A DNA stretch of 64,000 nucleotides from Brucella haematophila (GCF_005938105.1 NZ_VCPE01000002.1:310001-374000), one strand, 5' to 3'; counted from the first letter of the stretch, positions 18,594 to 28,414 are shown. Made by a program: numbers and translations. Notes: generated from the sequence alone by a model not told the origin.

Positions 18594-21500
18594 TCGCCGC
18601 CCTCCCCACCGGCATCGCCGCCAGCGGACCACTCCAGCACACGTGCAAGATGATCATAGTCACCCGTCAGGTCTGTTTCGCGGAACGGCAGCGCGCGCGA
18701 AAGATAACCCTTATCCGGCTTCTGATACTCAGCCAGCAACTGCGCAAGGCGCTGCCATGCTTCCTCACCCAAAGCGGGTGCGGTTTTTTCCGATGGCGGC
18801 CTGCTGATCTTCAAAATGGATTCCGGTTTCACCTCGCCCCCGGCCCGAAGCCGCACATAGGTGAGATCGGACGCCCGAACGGAGCCGACCTCGCGGAATG
18901 CGCCCCGCACCAGAAGAGCAGCCTCCAGCGCCAGCTGCGGTGATAGCAAAACATGCGCCTGACGCGGCGACGGCGTGGAGCCGGTTTTATAGTCGATGAT
19001 ATCCGCAGTGCCGTCCCGCATCAGATCGATACGGTCAGCACGCCCTGAAAGGGTAATACCAAGGTTTTCGATCTCCCGTTTGTCCGAGGCGATTTCTGCA
19101 AACCGTGTCTGCATATTATAAGCGCGCTCCCGCTCCCATTCGAGAAACTGCGGGATCAGCGCCGTGAAGCGCGGCCACCAGACGGCTTCGATCTCGGTCG
19201 GCAAATCCATATCGGCAAACAGGATGCGCCCCAGTTCCATCAAGCGCTCGGCGGCGTCAGGAGACAACGGGTCGATATTTTCCTGCGTGAAATGTCCAAG
19301 AATGTCATGGAAAAGCGTGCCACGTTCAGCCGCTGCCGGGTCGCGGATCAGTGGCTCCAGCGGACGCAGCTTGAGAATTTTCTTGGCGAAGATCGCGTAA
19401 GGATCGCGACGCAGCGTTTCCACTTCCGTGACAGAGAAATGCCTGGGCCGCGCTGCAACCGGCGGCGCAGGCTCAGGCCTTTTGACGAAAGGCACATCCG
19501 GTGCACGATCAATCTCCCGCGACCAGTGCAGGAAACGCTGACCACGCTGGCGCATCTCTTTGGTCACATCCGCACCCAGCACGGTTTCCAGCCGCTGCAA
19601 CCAGCGCGATGTCACCGTTGGTGCGTTGTCGGAACGCTGGGAGCGAGACAGCACCACATGGTCCATGCCAAGCGCCATTTGAAAATCATGCGCGGCAAGG
19701 CCCGTGCGCCGCTCCGGCGGATCAAGCGCGATCATCGCTTTCATCGGGCGCGACATAAAGGGATCGTTGCGGGTCTTGGCAGGCCAGCTGCCTTCATTCA
19801 GACCGCCGATCACCACCGTATCGACCGTCTGTAGACGCGCTTCGAGCGCACCCCAGACGAAGACGCGCGGATGTCCGCCCGGATGCGGCTTGACCGTTTC
19901 GCCCGCCATCAGCGCATCCAGAATTGCAGGCCATTCGCTGGCTTCGAAATCCAGTTCCGACCCGCTGGAAACCAGACCGCGCAGGAAGGAGGCAACCTTT
20001 TCGCCGCGCTCGCCGGAATAGAAGGCCGCGACACTGCCGTTTTCATCGCGCGCCATATTTTCAATGGCTTCCGCCGTAGCGCGCGCAATCTCGGCAATAT
20101 TGGTTCGTCGGCTTGTTGTCGCGAAAGGCGCCAGCGGTGCCACGGCCTGGGACAGGTTTTCGCAAAGACCGCGCGCAGCGGCGATCATCTCTGGCGTGAT
20201 ACTGTCATGCCATGCCGGACGCCAGGACTGGTTGGCGCTTTCTTCCAGTCGTCGATCGAAAAAAGCTGGCAGGTCAGTGACGGAAGCGCGGCCGGTGCCG
20301 CCGCGAAAGGCAACAAGCTCCAGCGTTTCGCCAGCGAGACGCCGGTCGATGCGCGGTGTTTCCAGGCGCAGCAAAGGATGCTTCACCAGCGCCAGCAAGG
20401 CCACCGGATCGCCGGGATTGAACACCGTTTCGACGGTCAGGCGCAGAAGCGTCGAAGTCTCGACATCGCGCAAATGCCGCCCGCCGGAATCATCGGCATC
20501 AATGCCGAAACGCGCCAGTTCTCCAACCACGCGCCGCGCCAGATTGCGGTCCGCCGTCACCAGCGCCGCAATCTTGCCCTCTTCATGGATGGCATCACGC
20601 AGCGCCAGCGCCACCGACAAAGCTTCCTCGCGTTCGTTTGCCGCTTCAATGAGATCGATTTTGTGCGCCGAAGCCAGAAGAACATCCGGCTGCATATCCG
20701 GGTGCTGGCTGAGCGCACCCCACGCATCTGTCGTTTCCGCCGGGCGCAGCGCTTCACTCACAACGCGTTCCAGAACACGCTTCGATTTTTTCTTGCGCAT
20801 GATCTCATCCGAAAAGTCTGTCAACTTTTCGGGATCATGCGTCGGCATATCCTCAATATGCTCGACATCTTCGCGGAGCGTCCCAATGGCGCGCAGCAGC
20901 TTGTGCAGGCCATATTGCGGATGCCCGAAAGTCGAAGGATTGTCTTCGGCCTCGCCCAGCATTTTCCACGCATCATCGTCCAGATCACGATCAAGCCCCG
21001 GCAAAACGACTGCGCCATTCGGCAGATGGGCGATAACGGAAACCAGTTCGGCTGTGGCCGGAATGGAGCCCGTTGAACCGGCGGCGATGACCGGCCCCGG
21101 AGGTGGGCTATCGCGCAGGCGTGCCACCTCACCCCAGATCAGCTCGTTGCGGTGTGCTGCCGGGTTGGACAGCTTGCGCTCGGCCAGAATATCGGGCCAC
21201 AGCTTGGTAACGATATCGAGGAAACCGAGCGTTACCCGCCACCAGTCGGCAAGATCGTCGGGCGCGATCATGGCAAGTTCACTCCATTTCGCGCCATCGG
21301 TTTCCACCTGATCCATCAGCCCGGCCAGATCGCGGGCCAGCCAGATGGCATCGGCAGTTGTGGCCGGGACCGACACATCGTCAACGCCGAACAGCGCGCG
21401 CACATGGGCGGGCAGGGATTCACGCCATGGACGGATCAGACGCGCCAGCAGCAGAAGCCGCTCTGCCTTTGCAATTGGCGGATTGAGATCGAACACGCCC

Positions 21501-21787
21501 GCCGCCCCGGCATTGAAAAAAGCTGCGTCCTCATCCACATCGCCCAGCGGTCGTATCGCTGGCAAAATGGCACTCTTAGCCGGATTCATATCGACGATAA
21601 CAGATCGCAAGGCACGTGCGGCGCGACGCGTCGGCACGTAAATCGTTGCGCTGGCCAGCGCCAGAGGATCTGCGGGATTGCCGGGAAAACCTTCGATCAG
21701 CCTTCCCTCAAGCAGGGCCTTGGCAAAGGCCGGCAGGAAGGGCGTTCCGGAAGGAATGGAAAACAGCCTTGGCTTTGTTTTGCTCAT
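18590..21787 (-). CDS. addB: Double-strand break repair nuclease subunit AddB
   Basis: Second subunit of AddAB, with an inactivated helicase fold and a C-terminal nuclease that processes the other strand. It is 1065 residues long. Recognisable parts are YVPTRRAARALRSV near the N-terminus, GGLNEGSWPAKTRNDPFMSRPM in the middle and the nuclease motif DIIDYKTGSTPSPRQA near the C-terminus. The ATG at 21787 has GGAGAG upstream. A 44-bp palindrome lies in frame within the gene (20797-20840) and adds about 15 residues, PEKLTDFSDEIM, in a region that is probably a surface loop. Confidence 0.94.
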   Translation of the reverse strand: MSKTKPRLFSIPSGTPFLPAFAKALLEGRLIEGFPGNPADPLALASATIYVPTRRAARALRSVIVDMNPAKSAILPAIRPLGDVDEDAAFFNAGAAGVFDLNPPIAKAERLLLLARLIRPWRESLPAHVRALFGVDDVSVPATTADAIWLARDLAGLMDQVETDGAKWSELAMIAPDDLADWWRVTLGFLDIVTKLWPDILAERKLSNPAAHRNELIWGEVARLRDSPPPGPVIAAGSTGSIPATAELVSVIAHLPNGAVVLPGLDRDLDDDAWKMLGEAEDNPSTFGHPQYGLHKLLRAIGTLREDVEHIEDMPTHDPEKLTDFSDEIMRKKKSKRVLERVVSEALRPAETTDAWGALSQHPDMQPDVLLASAHKIDLIEAANEREEALSVALALRDAIHEEGKIAALVTADRNLARRVVGELARFGIDADDSGGRHLRDVETSTLLRLTVETVFNPGDPVALLALVKHPLLRLETPRIDRRLAGETLELVAFRGGTGRASVTDLPAFFDRRLEESANQSWRPAWHDSITPEMIAAARGLCENLSQAVAPLAPFATTSRRTNIAEIARATAEAIENMARDENGSVAAFYSGERGEKVASFLRGLVSSGSELDFEASEWPAILDALMAGETVKPHPGGHPRVFVWGALEARLQTVDTVVIGGLNEGSWPAKTRNDPFMSRPMKAMIALDPPERRTGLAAHDFQMALGMDHVVLSRSQRSDNAPTVTSRWLQRLETVLGADVTKEMRQRGQRFLHWSREIDRAPDVPFVKRPEPAPPVAARPRHFSVTEVETLRRDPYAIFAKKILKLRPLEPLIRDPAAAERGTLFHDILGHFTQENIDPLSPDAAERLMELGRILFADMDLPTEIEAVWWPRFTALIPQFLEWERERAYNMQTRFAEIASDKREIENLGITLSGRADRIDLMRDGTADIIDYKTGSTPSPRQAHVLLSPQLALEAALLVRGAFREVGSVRASDLTYVRLRAGGEVKPESILKISRPPSEKTAPALGEEAWQRLAQLLAEYQKPDKGYLSRALPFRETDLTGDYDHLARVLEWSAGGDAGGEGGE
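20797..20840. repeat. In-frame palindromic element inside addB
   Basis: Outer arms GCATGATC (20797-20804) and GATCATGC (20833-20840) and inner arms CCGAAAAGT and ACTTTTCGG form a near-perfect 44-bp palindrome. Its inner sequence matches the intergenic elements at 14599 and 32715. On the coding strand it reads HDPEKLTDFSDEIM in the AddB frame with no stop. Confidence 0.8.
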
Positions 21788-21818
21788 GCTGTTTCTCTCC
21801 TTCATCAATTACTTCGGC

Positions 21819-22538
21819 TCAAACCAGTGCGGAAAGTGCGGCCTCCGCTTGCGCTATGGCCTCTGGCGTTCCGACCGTCAGCCAATGCCCGACCATGGGC
21901 ATACCATAAAGACGGCCTTCAGCGATGGCCTTATCGAAATATCGATTGAGCGACGCCACTTCAGGCTTTGCACCTGCAAAAATGCGCGGGTGAATGATAC
22001 CTGCCCCGGCATAGATCAGTGGCGTTCCCGCCACATCGCGGGCACGGCGCAAACGGCCTGCATCATCAGCGACGAAATCGCCCTTGCCTTCGAAACCGGT
22101 GGCTTGGTCGAGCCCCGCCGTCATCAGCAGGATATCCATACAGGTATCGTCCCAGGCTTCGCTCAGGGCTTCGAGATTGGGCTTCGTCGTGTCGCCTACC
22201 CAGAACGTATCGGCGTTCAGAAGATAGAACGGTGCCGTTCCCAATAGCGGCAACGCCTTGACGATGCCGCCTGCGGAATCGAGCAACAGATCGCGCTCGT
22301 CTGAAATGACGATATGTGGCTCCGCCCGGTCAGCGAGATAATCATCCAGTTGGTCGGCTAAATAATGGACATTTACCACTGCGTTGGGCACACCAACTGC
22401 TTCAAGCGCGTCCAGACCCCAGTCGATCAGCGGCTTTCCCGCGACTTGGACCAGCGGCTTTGGAATTGTCTCGGTGATGGGGCGCATACGCTTTCCAAGC
22501 CCCGCCGCCAGAACCATGGCCGTCTCAGGCATTTTCAT
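21819..22538 (-). CDS. murU: Nucleotidyltransferase, probable N-acetylmuramate-1-phosphate uridylyltransferase
   Basis: Sugar-1-phosphate nucleotidyltransferase of 239 residues. The N-terminal signature is MVLAAGLGKRMRPITETIPK, followed by KPLVQVAGKPLIDWGL. LLNADTFWV holds the metal-binding Asp. With the adjoining AmgK-like kinase it resembles the AmgK-MurU pair that recycles N-acetylmuramate into UDP-MurNAc, bypassing de novo synthesis. That assignment rests on context; a mannose-1-phosphate guanylyltransferase is the alternative. Its start overlaps the end of the kinase gene by 14 bases. Confidence 0.85.
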   Translation of the reverse strand: MKMPETAMVLAAGLGKRMRPITETIPKPLVQVAGKPLIDWGLDALEAVGVPNAVVNVHYLADQLDDYLADRAEPHIVISDERDLLLDSAGGIVKALPLLGTAPFYLLNADTFWVGDTTKPNLEALSEAWDDTCMDILLMTAGLDQATGFEGKGDFVADDAGRLRRARDVAGTPLIYAGAGIIHPRIFAGAKPEVASLNRYFDKAIAEGRLYGMPMVGHWLTVGTPEAIAQAEAALSALV

Positions 22539-24054
22539 TGCGCACTAGCCCTTCCTGCATCAACCCCAATTCGCGGAACCACGCCGCCACAGGCGCCATG
22601 ACCGGATGAACAAGCACACGCCCGAGATAATCATGGATGCGCGGCAGATGGTTGAGATAAGCCGGTTTGCCGTCGCGCTCATCAAGCCGCACAAAGAGAC
22701 CGAGCAGCTTGGCATTGCGTTGCGCGCCCATGGCCGCATAGGCCTTGCGGAACAGAGCTTCGTCGAAAGCATGGCCCAAGCTGCGGCGCTCGTCGCAATA
22801 AGCGGCAACGACCGCCTGCTCCAGTTCGACTGAGATGGTCACGCGCGCGTCGAGCGCCAGCGAGGCCACGTCATAGGCAGCAGGGCCGATCATCGCGTCC
22901 TGAAAATCGATGGTCCCGATCCTGTCCTTGCCTTCCGCTTCCGGAAACCAGAATAGGTTCGGCGAATGATAATCGCGCAGCAAAAGGCTCTGTTCGACAT
23001 CGGCAATATCGGCAATCACCTTGTCCCACGCAGCTTCGTAAGACTGCTTTTCAGCATCGGTCAGTTGCCGCCCCATCATACGCGGCGCATACCACTGCCC
23101 GACAAGGCTCACCTCAATCATCATGGCATCGCGGTCGAAGGGCGCAATGAGATGATCGGGGTAGCCATTAAGCGGCACGCGGCTTGGCCAGTTCACGCCA
23201 TGCACATGCGCGAGAAAGCGCCCTGCCGCCTCATAGCGTTCCGCCACCGGCTCACCGGATTCAGCACGCACGCCCTCAACGCCCAGATTTTCCAGAACCA
23301 GAAAACCTGCGTCCAGATCAGCGGCCCGCATTTCGGGCACGCGAAAACCATGCGCGGCCAAAAGCCCGTCAATGGCTGCGAAAGCCAGAATATTTTCGGC
23401 AAGATGCGCTATCTGCCGATAGGTCTTGCCGTCACGCAATGGCGGATCATAGGGCATCTGCGGCGCATTCATGAGAATTTCGACGCCATGCGCAGTGCGG
23501 ATCGTTTCATATTTGCGCGGAGATGCATCGCCTTGCAGATAACGCCGCTCGGCACCCTGTCGGTCGTGACGGTCAAGGAAAGCGCGAATGGCCAGCGAAC
23601 GCTCCAGACGGCTGATCGCCGCCTGCGGCCCGTTAATGGCGATGCGCCGCCCTGCCCCTTCATGCGAAAGCGTGACCGAGAAATTTGCTTCGGGCAAAAA
23701 GCCCTCGCCGCGCTCCGGCCATTCGGAAAGCACAACGCCATCATCCAGAAATTCGACCAGTCCCAGCTCGTCGAGTTCTTCGCCGGAAGACAGGCGATAA
23801 AGATCGGCATGAGCGACCGGTAGACGAAGCGCATCGTAGCTCTGCACCAGTGTGAATGTCGGGCTTGGCACTTCCAGCCCCGGATCGTCAGCAATAGCGC
23901 GGATTATTGCGCGCGCCAGCGATGACTTCCCCGCCCCCAGATCACCGGAAAGCGTAACCAGATCGCCCTTTTGCAGAGCGAGAGCGAAGTCCTCGCCAAA
24001 CCGGAGTGTGGCGGCTTCATCGGGCAGGTAGGATTCGAGAATTTGGGTACTCAT
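22525..24054 (-). CDS. TsaE/aminoglycoside-type phosphotransferase fusion (TsaE-AmgK)
   Basis: Two-domain protein of 509 residues. Residues 1-150 are TsaE, the ATPase needed for the t6A37 modification of ANN-decoding tRNAs: Walker A SGDLGAGKSSLARAI, then VPSPTFTLVQSY and HADLYRLSS. From about residue 165 a phosphotransferase (APH) domain follows, with LLLRDYHSPNLFWFP as the catalytic loop and IGTIDFQDAMIGP as the metal-binding site. This half resembles AmgK, the anomeric kinase for MurNAc/GlcNAc, fitting the overlapping murU. The fusion thus joins a tRNA-modification ATPase to a cell-wall recycling kinase. Confidence 0.9.
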   Translation of the reverse strand: MSTQILESYLPDEAATLRFGEDFALALQKGDLVTLSGDLGAGKSSLARAIIRAIADDPGLEVPSPTFTLVQSYDALRLPVAHADLYRLSSGEELDELGLVEFLDDGVVLSEWPERGEGFLPEANFSVTLSHEGAGRRIAINGPQAAISRLERSLAIRAFLDRHDRQGAERRYLQGDASPRKYETIRTAHGVEILMNAPQMPYDPPLRDGKTYRQIAHLAENILAFAAIDGLLAAHGFRVPEMRAADLDAGFLVLENLGVEGVRAESGEPVAERYEAAGRFLAHVHGVNWPSRVPLNGYPDHLIAPFDRDAMMIEVSLVGQWYAPRMMGRQLTDAEKQSYEAAWDKVIADIADVEQSLLLRDYHSPNLFWFPEAEGKDRIGTIDFQDAMIGPAAYDVASLALDARVTISVELEQAVVAAYCDERRSLGHAFDEALFRKAYAAMGAQRNAKLLGLFVRLDERDGKPAYLNHLPRIHDYLGRVLVHPVMAPVAAWFRELGLMQEGLVRNENA

Positions 24055-24068
24055 AGGTACCGTTTACC

Positions 24069-26633
24069 TTATTCGGCAGCAACACGGAAGCTGCGTGTCT
24101 CCGACGGGAAGCGGCAAATCACGGTCGTTCCCCTGCCCGCACCGGTCTCGATATCGACCTTGCCGCCATGCAGCTCTACGAAGCTTTTCACGATGGCGAG
24201 GCCAAGCCCCGCACCACGCTTGCGCCCGCCATTCGGATAGGACTGGAAGCGCTTGAAAACGGTATCCAGCACTTCCGGCGGCATGCCATGCCCGTCATCA
24301 TGAACAGAGAACACCACTTCGGACCCTTCACGGGCAACCTGCAAGGTGACAGTCGAGCCTTCCGGCGCGTAATTGGTCGCGTTGGACAGAAGGTTGAAAA
24401 GCACCTGCCGCACGCGATTGGCATCCGCCTTGAAGACATCGACATCGTCGGCGATATCGACATCAAGGCCGATATCATGGTCGCGCAGACGTTCGCTTAC
24501 CCGCGAGGCAGCAGCCGAAATCGCTTCCACCACCGAAACGTCGCCGATCTCCAGCTCCATGATGCCAGCATCAACGGTCGCAAGATCAAGAATATCGTTC
24601 ACAATGGTCAGCAATACCGAGGAAGACGTGCTGATATGCTCCAGATATTCGACCTGACGCTCGTTGAGCGAGCCGAAAGACGGGGTCTGCAACAGTTCGG
24701 TAAAGCCGATAATGTTGGTTAGCGGCGAACGCAGCTCGTAGGAGACGTGTTGCACGAAATCGTTCTTGATCTGGTCCGCCAGTTCCAGCGCTTCGTTCTT
24801 TTCCTTCAGGGCGCGCTCAACGCGCACCGTATCGGTCACATCGATGAAGGTGAGCATGGTCTGCCCCTTGGGCAGCGGCACCACGGCGAAGGACAGGATC
24901 ACACCGTCATCCAGCTCCACCTGCCCCATGCGACCGTCACGCTGGTCGAGGAAGCCGGTCACCGAGGACACGAAATCGTCCCAGAGACCACTTCCGCCGC
25001 GTTCGCGGCAAAGCTTTGAAATCGTGGAGATATGCGTGCCCACCACGACCATGGCGGCAGGCAATGACCACAAATCCGCAAAGGACGGATTGGACAGGCG
25101 CATGCGGCCATCGGAGCCGAACACCGCCACGGCTTCGGCCAGATGATCGAGCGTCTCGCCCTGAACCTTGATCAGCGTATTGTAGCGACCTTCGAGTTCG
25201 AACTTTTCCGTCATATTCTCGAAGAACCAGGTCACACCGCCTTGCGGATGCGGATTTGCCACCACGCGCATCGTGCGCGTATCCGGCAGATGCCACATGT
25301 GCTCCTGCGGCTCGACGGCGCGATAGGCGGACAGCATGCCGTCCTTCCATTTGCGCCATTCCGGCTGTTCCGGCAGCTTGCCTTCGGACCGCAAGCGGTC
25401 GAAGAGCAAGGTGTTGCTTGGCTGGGTTTCCAGCCAGGCCGTATCGAGCGACCAGAGCTTCGCAAAAGCCTGATTGAAGAACTGAAGCTTCATTTCGGGA
25501 TCGAAAATCGCCACCGCCGTGGAGAGTTGATCCAGTGTTTCAGCGTGGCTCTTCAGCGTGCGGCTCAGTTCTTCGCGCACCTGCTCGACTTCGCTCAGAT
25601 CGAAGCCTAGACCGGCGGAACCGCCCTCGGCGCTCACATCGGTCACATCGAAAATTCGGCGATCGCCGCGCACAACTGTCGGTAGTTGCTCATGCAGATT
25701 CGGCTCGGCAAAACGATCGCGCTCCAGCCGGATCCGCGCCTGCGCGCCGAAAAGCTCACGGCCTTCTGCAATCGCCTGGCTGGTATCGGGCATATCCACA
25801 GCGCGCGCATAGGCCTGATTGACCCATTCGATGCGGCCATTGCCATCGCGAACCCAGACTGGTTGCTCAATGCGTTCCAACAGGCGACGCAGGAGTTCAA
25901 CCCGTTCCGACAACTCGCGGTTCTGCGCCTGAAGTGCGGCACGTTCCGCCTGAACGCCTTGCAGGCTGAAGAAGCGGGCGACGGCCAGACCGCCGGACGT
26001 GCGGCCATACACATCAAGCAGCGTGCCGTTGTTGGTTTCGACCGTCAGATCGAAGGTGCGCGCATGTTCGCGCAGCGACGCAACAGCACGTTCCAGTGCC
26101 GTCACCGACTGCGGACGCAGCCAGCGACCGAAAGCCAGAAATGCCGAGCGATCCTGCGGCGCACCGCTATCATCCGGCAATTGCCCTACCACATCAGCCC
26201 GCATCGTATGACCGTCCCAGACGACGATCCGCTGATCCTTGAGATTGAGAAGCGCTTCATTGCGCTGCGCAGTGAGACTCAGATCGGAGAGTTTTGAGCG
26301 CAACTCCTTGTTTTCATTGGCAGCGCGCGAACGCTCGCGAATGAGCCAGCCAGCAGAAAGCAGCGCCGCGCCCATGGCGCCGACAAACATGGAAAACTGG
26401 ATAACTTCGAAAGCGCCGACGCTGCCGCCGCCAAAAGGCAGCTCGATGCGCGCGCCATCAGCGCCCTGCGCGAAAGCAGGCATTGCGGCAAGAACGGCGG
26501 AAACTGACACGGTCGCCTTCAAAACGACCTGCCGAAGCGGCTTTGCAATACAAGCGAGGGCAACCGTCAGGCTTCTGCCTTTTCCGATTGTGGAGTTGCC
26601 CCGGGCCTGATCCGGTAAGCCGACTTCTGGCAT
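24069..26633 (-). CDS. divL: DivL-like PAS sensor kinase with Tyr in place of the phospho-His
   Basis: Membrane-anchored sensor of 854 residues. A signal-anchor near residue 25-55 and a second hydrophobic segment (FSMFVGAMGAALLSAGWLI) are followed by a coiled coil and several PAS-like modules. The dimerisation domain reads HVSYELRSPLTNIIGF: the usual phospho-accepting His is Tyr632. The ATP-binding N box (NLLSNATNYAP), G1 (DDGHGMP) and G2 (GAGLGLAIVKS) are intact. A Tyr here is the hallmark of Caulobacter DivL, which controls the CckA-CtrA cell-cycle pathway. The start at 26633 follows AAGGGAAAC. Confidence 0.9.
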   Translation of the reverse strand: MPEVGLPDQARGNSTIGKGRSLTVALACIAKPLRQVVLKATVSVSAVLAAMPAFAQGADGARIELPFGGGSVGAFEVIQFSMFVGAMGAALLSAGWLIRERSRAANENKELRSKLSDLSLTAQRNEALLNLKDQRIVVWDGHTMRADVVGQLPDDSGAPQDRSAFLAFGRWLRPQSVTALERAVASLREHARTFDLTVETNNGTLLDVYGRTSGGLAVARFFSLQGVQAERAALQAQNRELSERVELLRRLLERIEQPVWVRDGNGRIEWVNQAYARAVDMPDTSQAIAEGRELFGAQARIRLERDRFAEPNLHEQLPTVVRGDRRIFDVTDVSAEGGSAGLGFDLSEVEQVREELSRTLKSHAETLDQLSTAVAIFDPEMKLQFFNQAFAKLWSLDTAWLETQPSNTLLFDRLRSEGKLPEQPEWRKWKDGMLSAYRAVEPQEHMWHLPDTRTMRVVANPHPQGGVTWFFENMTEKFELEGRYNTLIKVQGETLDHLAEAVAVFGSDGRMRLSNPSFADLWSLPAAMVVVGTHISTISKLCRERGGSGLWDDFVSSVTGFLDQRDGRMGQVELDDGVILSFAVVPLPKGQTMLTFIDVTDTVRVERALKEKNEALELADQIKNDFVQHVSYELRSPLTNIIGFTELLQTPSFGSLNERQVEYLEHISTSSSVLLTIVNDILDLATVDAGIMELEIGDVSVVEAISAAASRVSERLRDHDIGLDVDIADDVDVFKADANRVRQVLFNLLSNATNYAPEGSTVTLQVAREGSEVVFSVHDDGHGMPPEVLDTVFKRFQSYPNGGRKRGAGLGLAIVKSFVELHGGKVDIETGAGRGTTVICRFPSETRSFRVAAE

Positions 26634-26842
26634 GTTTCCCTTTTCTCCGCCACCCGACTGCACAATCCGTAAAAAACGGACGCGCACCCGCATTTCAAAC
26701 ACTTCAACGTCTCGACTGGCCATCGCGCACCGCCACAGTGCCCAATAGCCAAACGCGTTTCAGGGACGAAGCGACCAGTCGCTTCCCGCCGAAACCGGCA
26801 AAAAACGCACTACGCGAACACCCGCCAAAACACATTGTTTCC

Positions 26843-26893
26843 TCGCATGCCCGGACGCCAAAACCGCAATACACTTTTGCCGGGAATGCTTTT
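26843..26893. repeat. Dispersed palindromic element upstream of divL
   Basis: CGCATGCCCGGACGCCAAAA, then CCGCAATACACTTTTGCCGG and GAATGC, form imperfect arms CCGG...GCCAAAA / TTTTGCCGG. It matches the layout of the ~53-bp units after pckA. Confidence 0.6.
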
Positions 26894-26949
26894 GATTCGT
26901 CTTCACAATACCCTTCCGACGAATCCACGTGAAGCGTGTCGCGCGCAAA

Positions 26950-26990
26950 AAGAAAGATCGGACAGCCTGTCAACTGCCCGATCTCAACAT
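26950..26990 (-). terminator. Probable terminator after ahcY
   Basis: On the minus strand GAGATCGGG pairs with CCGATCTTTC across a loop that holds an inner GACAG/CTGTC hairpin, followed by TTTCTTTTTG. It lies 25-65 bases after the ahcY stop. Confidence 0.65.
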
Positions 26991-27013
26991 GTAGTAGAAT
27001 GCTTAACCTATGG

Positions 27014-28414
27014 TTAATATCTGTAGTGTTCCGACTTGAACGGGCCCTGTGGAGTGACGCCGATATAGGCAGCCTGTTCCTCAGAAAGCACAGTCAGCTT
27101 CGCACCCAGCTTGTCGAGATGCAGGCGTGCGACCTTCTCGTCGAGATGCTTCGGCAGAACATAGACTTCGTTCTTGTAGGCTTCCGGACGCGTGTAAAGC
27201 TCGATCTGGGCCAGCACCTGGTTGGTAAAGGAAGCCGACATCACGAAGCTCGGATGGCCGGTCGCGTTGCCGAGATTGAGCAGGCGGCCTTCCGAGAGAA
27301 GGATCAGGCGCTTGCCATCCGGGAACTCGATCAGATCGACCTGCGGCTTGACGTTGGTCCATTTCAGGTTGCGCAGAGCGGCAATCTGAATTTCGTTGTC
27401 GAAGTGGCCGATATTGCCGACGATGCACATGTCTTTCATCTTGCGCATGTCGTCCAGCGTGATGACGTCCTTGTTGCCGGTCGTGGTGATCACGATATCG
27501 GCGGTCGGAGCAGCATCGCTGAGCGTCACGACTTCAAAGCCGTCCATGGCGGCCTGAAGGGCGCAGATCGGATCGACTTCCGTCACCTTGACGCGTGCGC
27601 CAGCGCCAGCCAGCGACTGGGCGGAGCCTTTGCCGACATCGCCGTAACCGCAGACGACGGCGACCTTGCCTGCCATCATCACGTCGGTGCCGCGACGAAT
27701 ACCGTCGACCAGCGATTCCTTGCAGCCATACTTGTTGTCGAACTTCGACTTGGTCACGCTGTCATTGACGTTGATAGCCGGGAAGGGCAGGAGACCCTTC
27801 TTCTGCAGCTGGTACAGACGATTGACGCCCGTGGTGGTTTCTTCGGTCACGCCCTTGATGGCATCGCGCTGCTTGGTGAAGAAGCCTGGCGTCGCAGCCA
27901 TGCGCTTCTTGATCTGCGCGAAGAGAACTTCCTCTTCTTCCGAACCCGGGTTCGACAGAACGTCTTCACCAGCTTCAGCGCGCGCGCCGATGAGGATGTA
28001 CATGGTGGCGTCGCCGCCATCGTCGAGGATCATGTTGGACGGCTGGCCATCCGGCCACTGGAAGATCTGGTCGGTATAGGTCCAGTATTCTTCAAGGGTT
28101 TCGCCCTTGATGGCGAAAACCGGGGTGCCGGTTGCAGCAATCGCAGCGGCGGCATGGTCCTGCGTCGAGAAGATGTTGCACGAAGCCCAGCGCACATCGG
28201 CGCCAAGGGCCTTGAGCGTCTCGATCAGAACGGCCGTCTGAATGGTCATGTGCAGCGAACCGGAAATGCGTGCGCCCTTCAGCGGCTGCGACTTGCCGAA
28301 TTCCGCGCGCGCGGCCATCAGGCCCGGCATTTCGGTTTCAGCAATGTCGAGTTCCTTGCGGCCCCAGTCGGCCAGGCTCAGATCCTTGACGACGAAATCT
28401 TGGCTTGCGGTCAT
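27014..28414 (-). CDS. ahcY: Adenosylhomocysteinase (SAH hydrolase)
   Basis: Cleaves S-adenosylhomocysteine to adenosine and homocysteine, recycling the by-product of methyl transfer. It is 466 residues long, the length usual for proteobacteria with the extra insertion. The NAD-binding loop is [16 protein letters not shown], with substrate residues in [17 protein letters not shown] and the C-terminal KSEHYRY. The ATG at 28414 (MTASQDFVV) is preferred to an in-frame ATG 12 bases upstream by family length. The 5-prime leader holds two hairpins, one terminator-like. Confidence 0.98.
   Translation of the reverse strand: MTASQDFVVKDLSLADWGRKELDIAETEMPGLMAARAEFGKSQPLKGARISGSLHMTIQTAVLIETLKALGADVRWASCNIFSTQDHAAAAIAATGTPVFAIKGETLEEYWTYTDQIFQWPDGQPSNMILDDGGDATMYILIGARAEAGEDVLSNPGSEEEEVLFAQIKKRMAATPGFFTKQRDAIKGVTEETTTGVNRLYQLQKKGLLPFPAINVNDSVTKSKFDNKYGCKESLVDGIRRGTDVMMAGKVAVVCGYGDVGKGSAQSLAGAGARVKVTEVDPICALQAAMDGFEVVTLSDAAPTADIVITTTGNKDVITLDDMRKMKDMCIVGNIGHFDNEIQIAALRNLKWTNVKPQVDLIEFPDGKRLILLSEGRLLNLGNATGHPSFVMSASFTNQVLAQIELYTRPEAYKNEVYVLPKHLDEKVARLHLDKLGAKLTVLSEEQAAYIGVTPQGPFKSEHYRY

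Larger units (their letters stand above)
26634..27013. other. 380-bp gap between divL and ahcY
   Basis: No supportable gene. It contains the divL ribosome site, a palindromic element at about 26843-26893 (GCATGCCCG...CCAAAACCGC...CACTTTTGCCGGGAATGC) related to the tandem repeats at 35671-35940, and the ahcY terminator. Short open frames across it have no recognisable protein features. Confidence 0.6.

Noticed and set aside
19871-21311. Plus-strand frames of about 400 codons opposite addB
   Set aside because: They are antisense to addB, which is fully supported; composition is Arg/Ser-rich as expected for a shadow frame.
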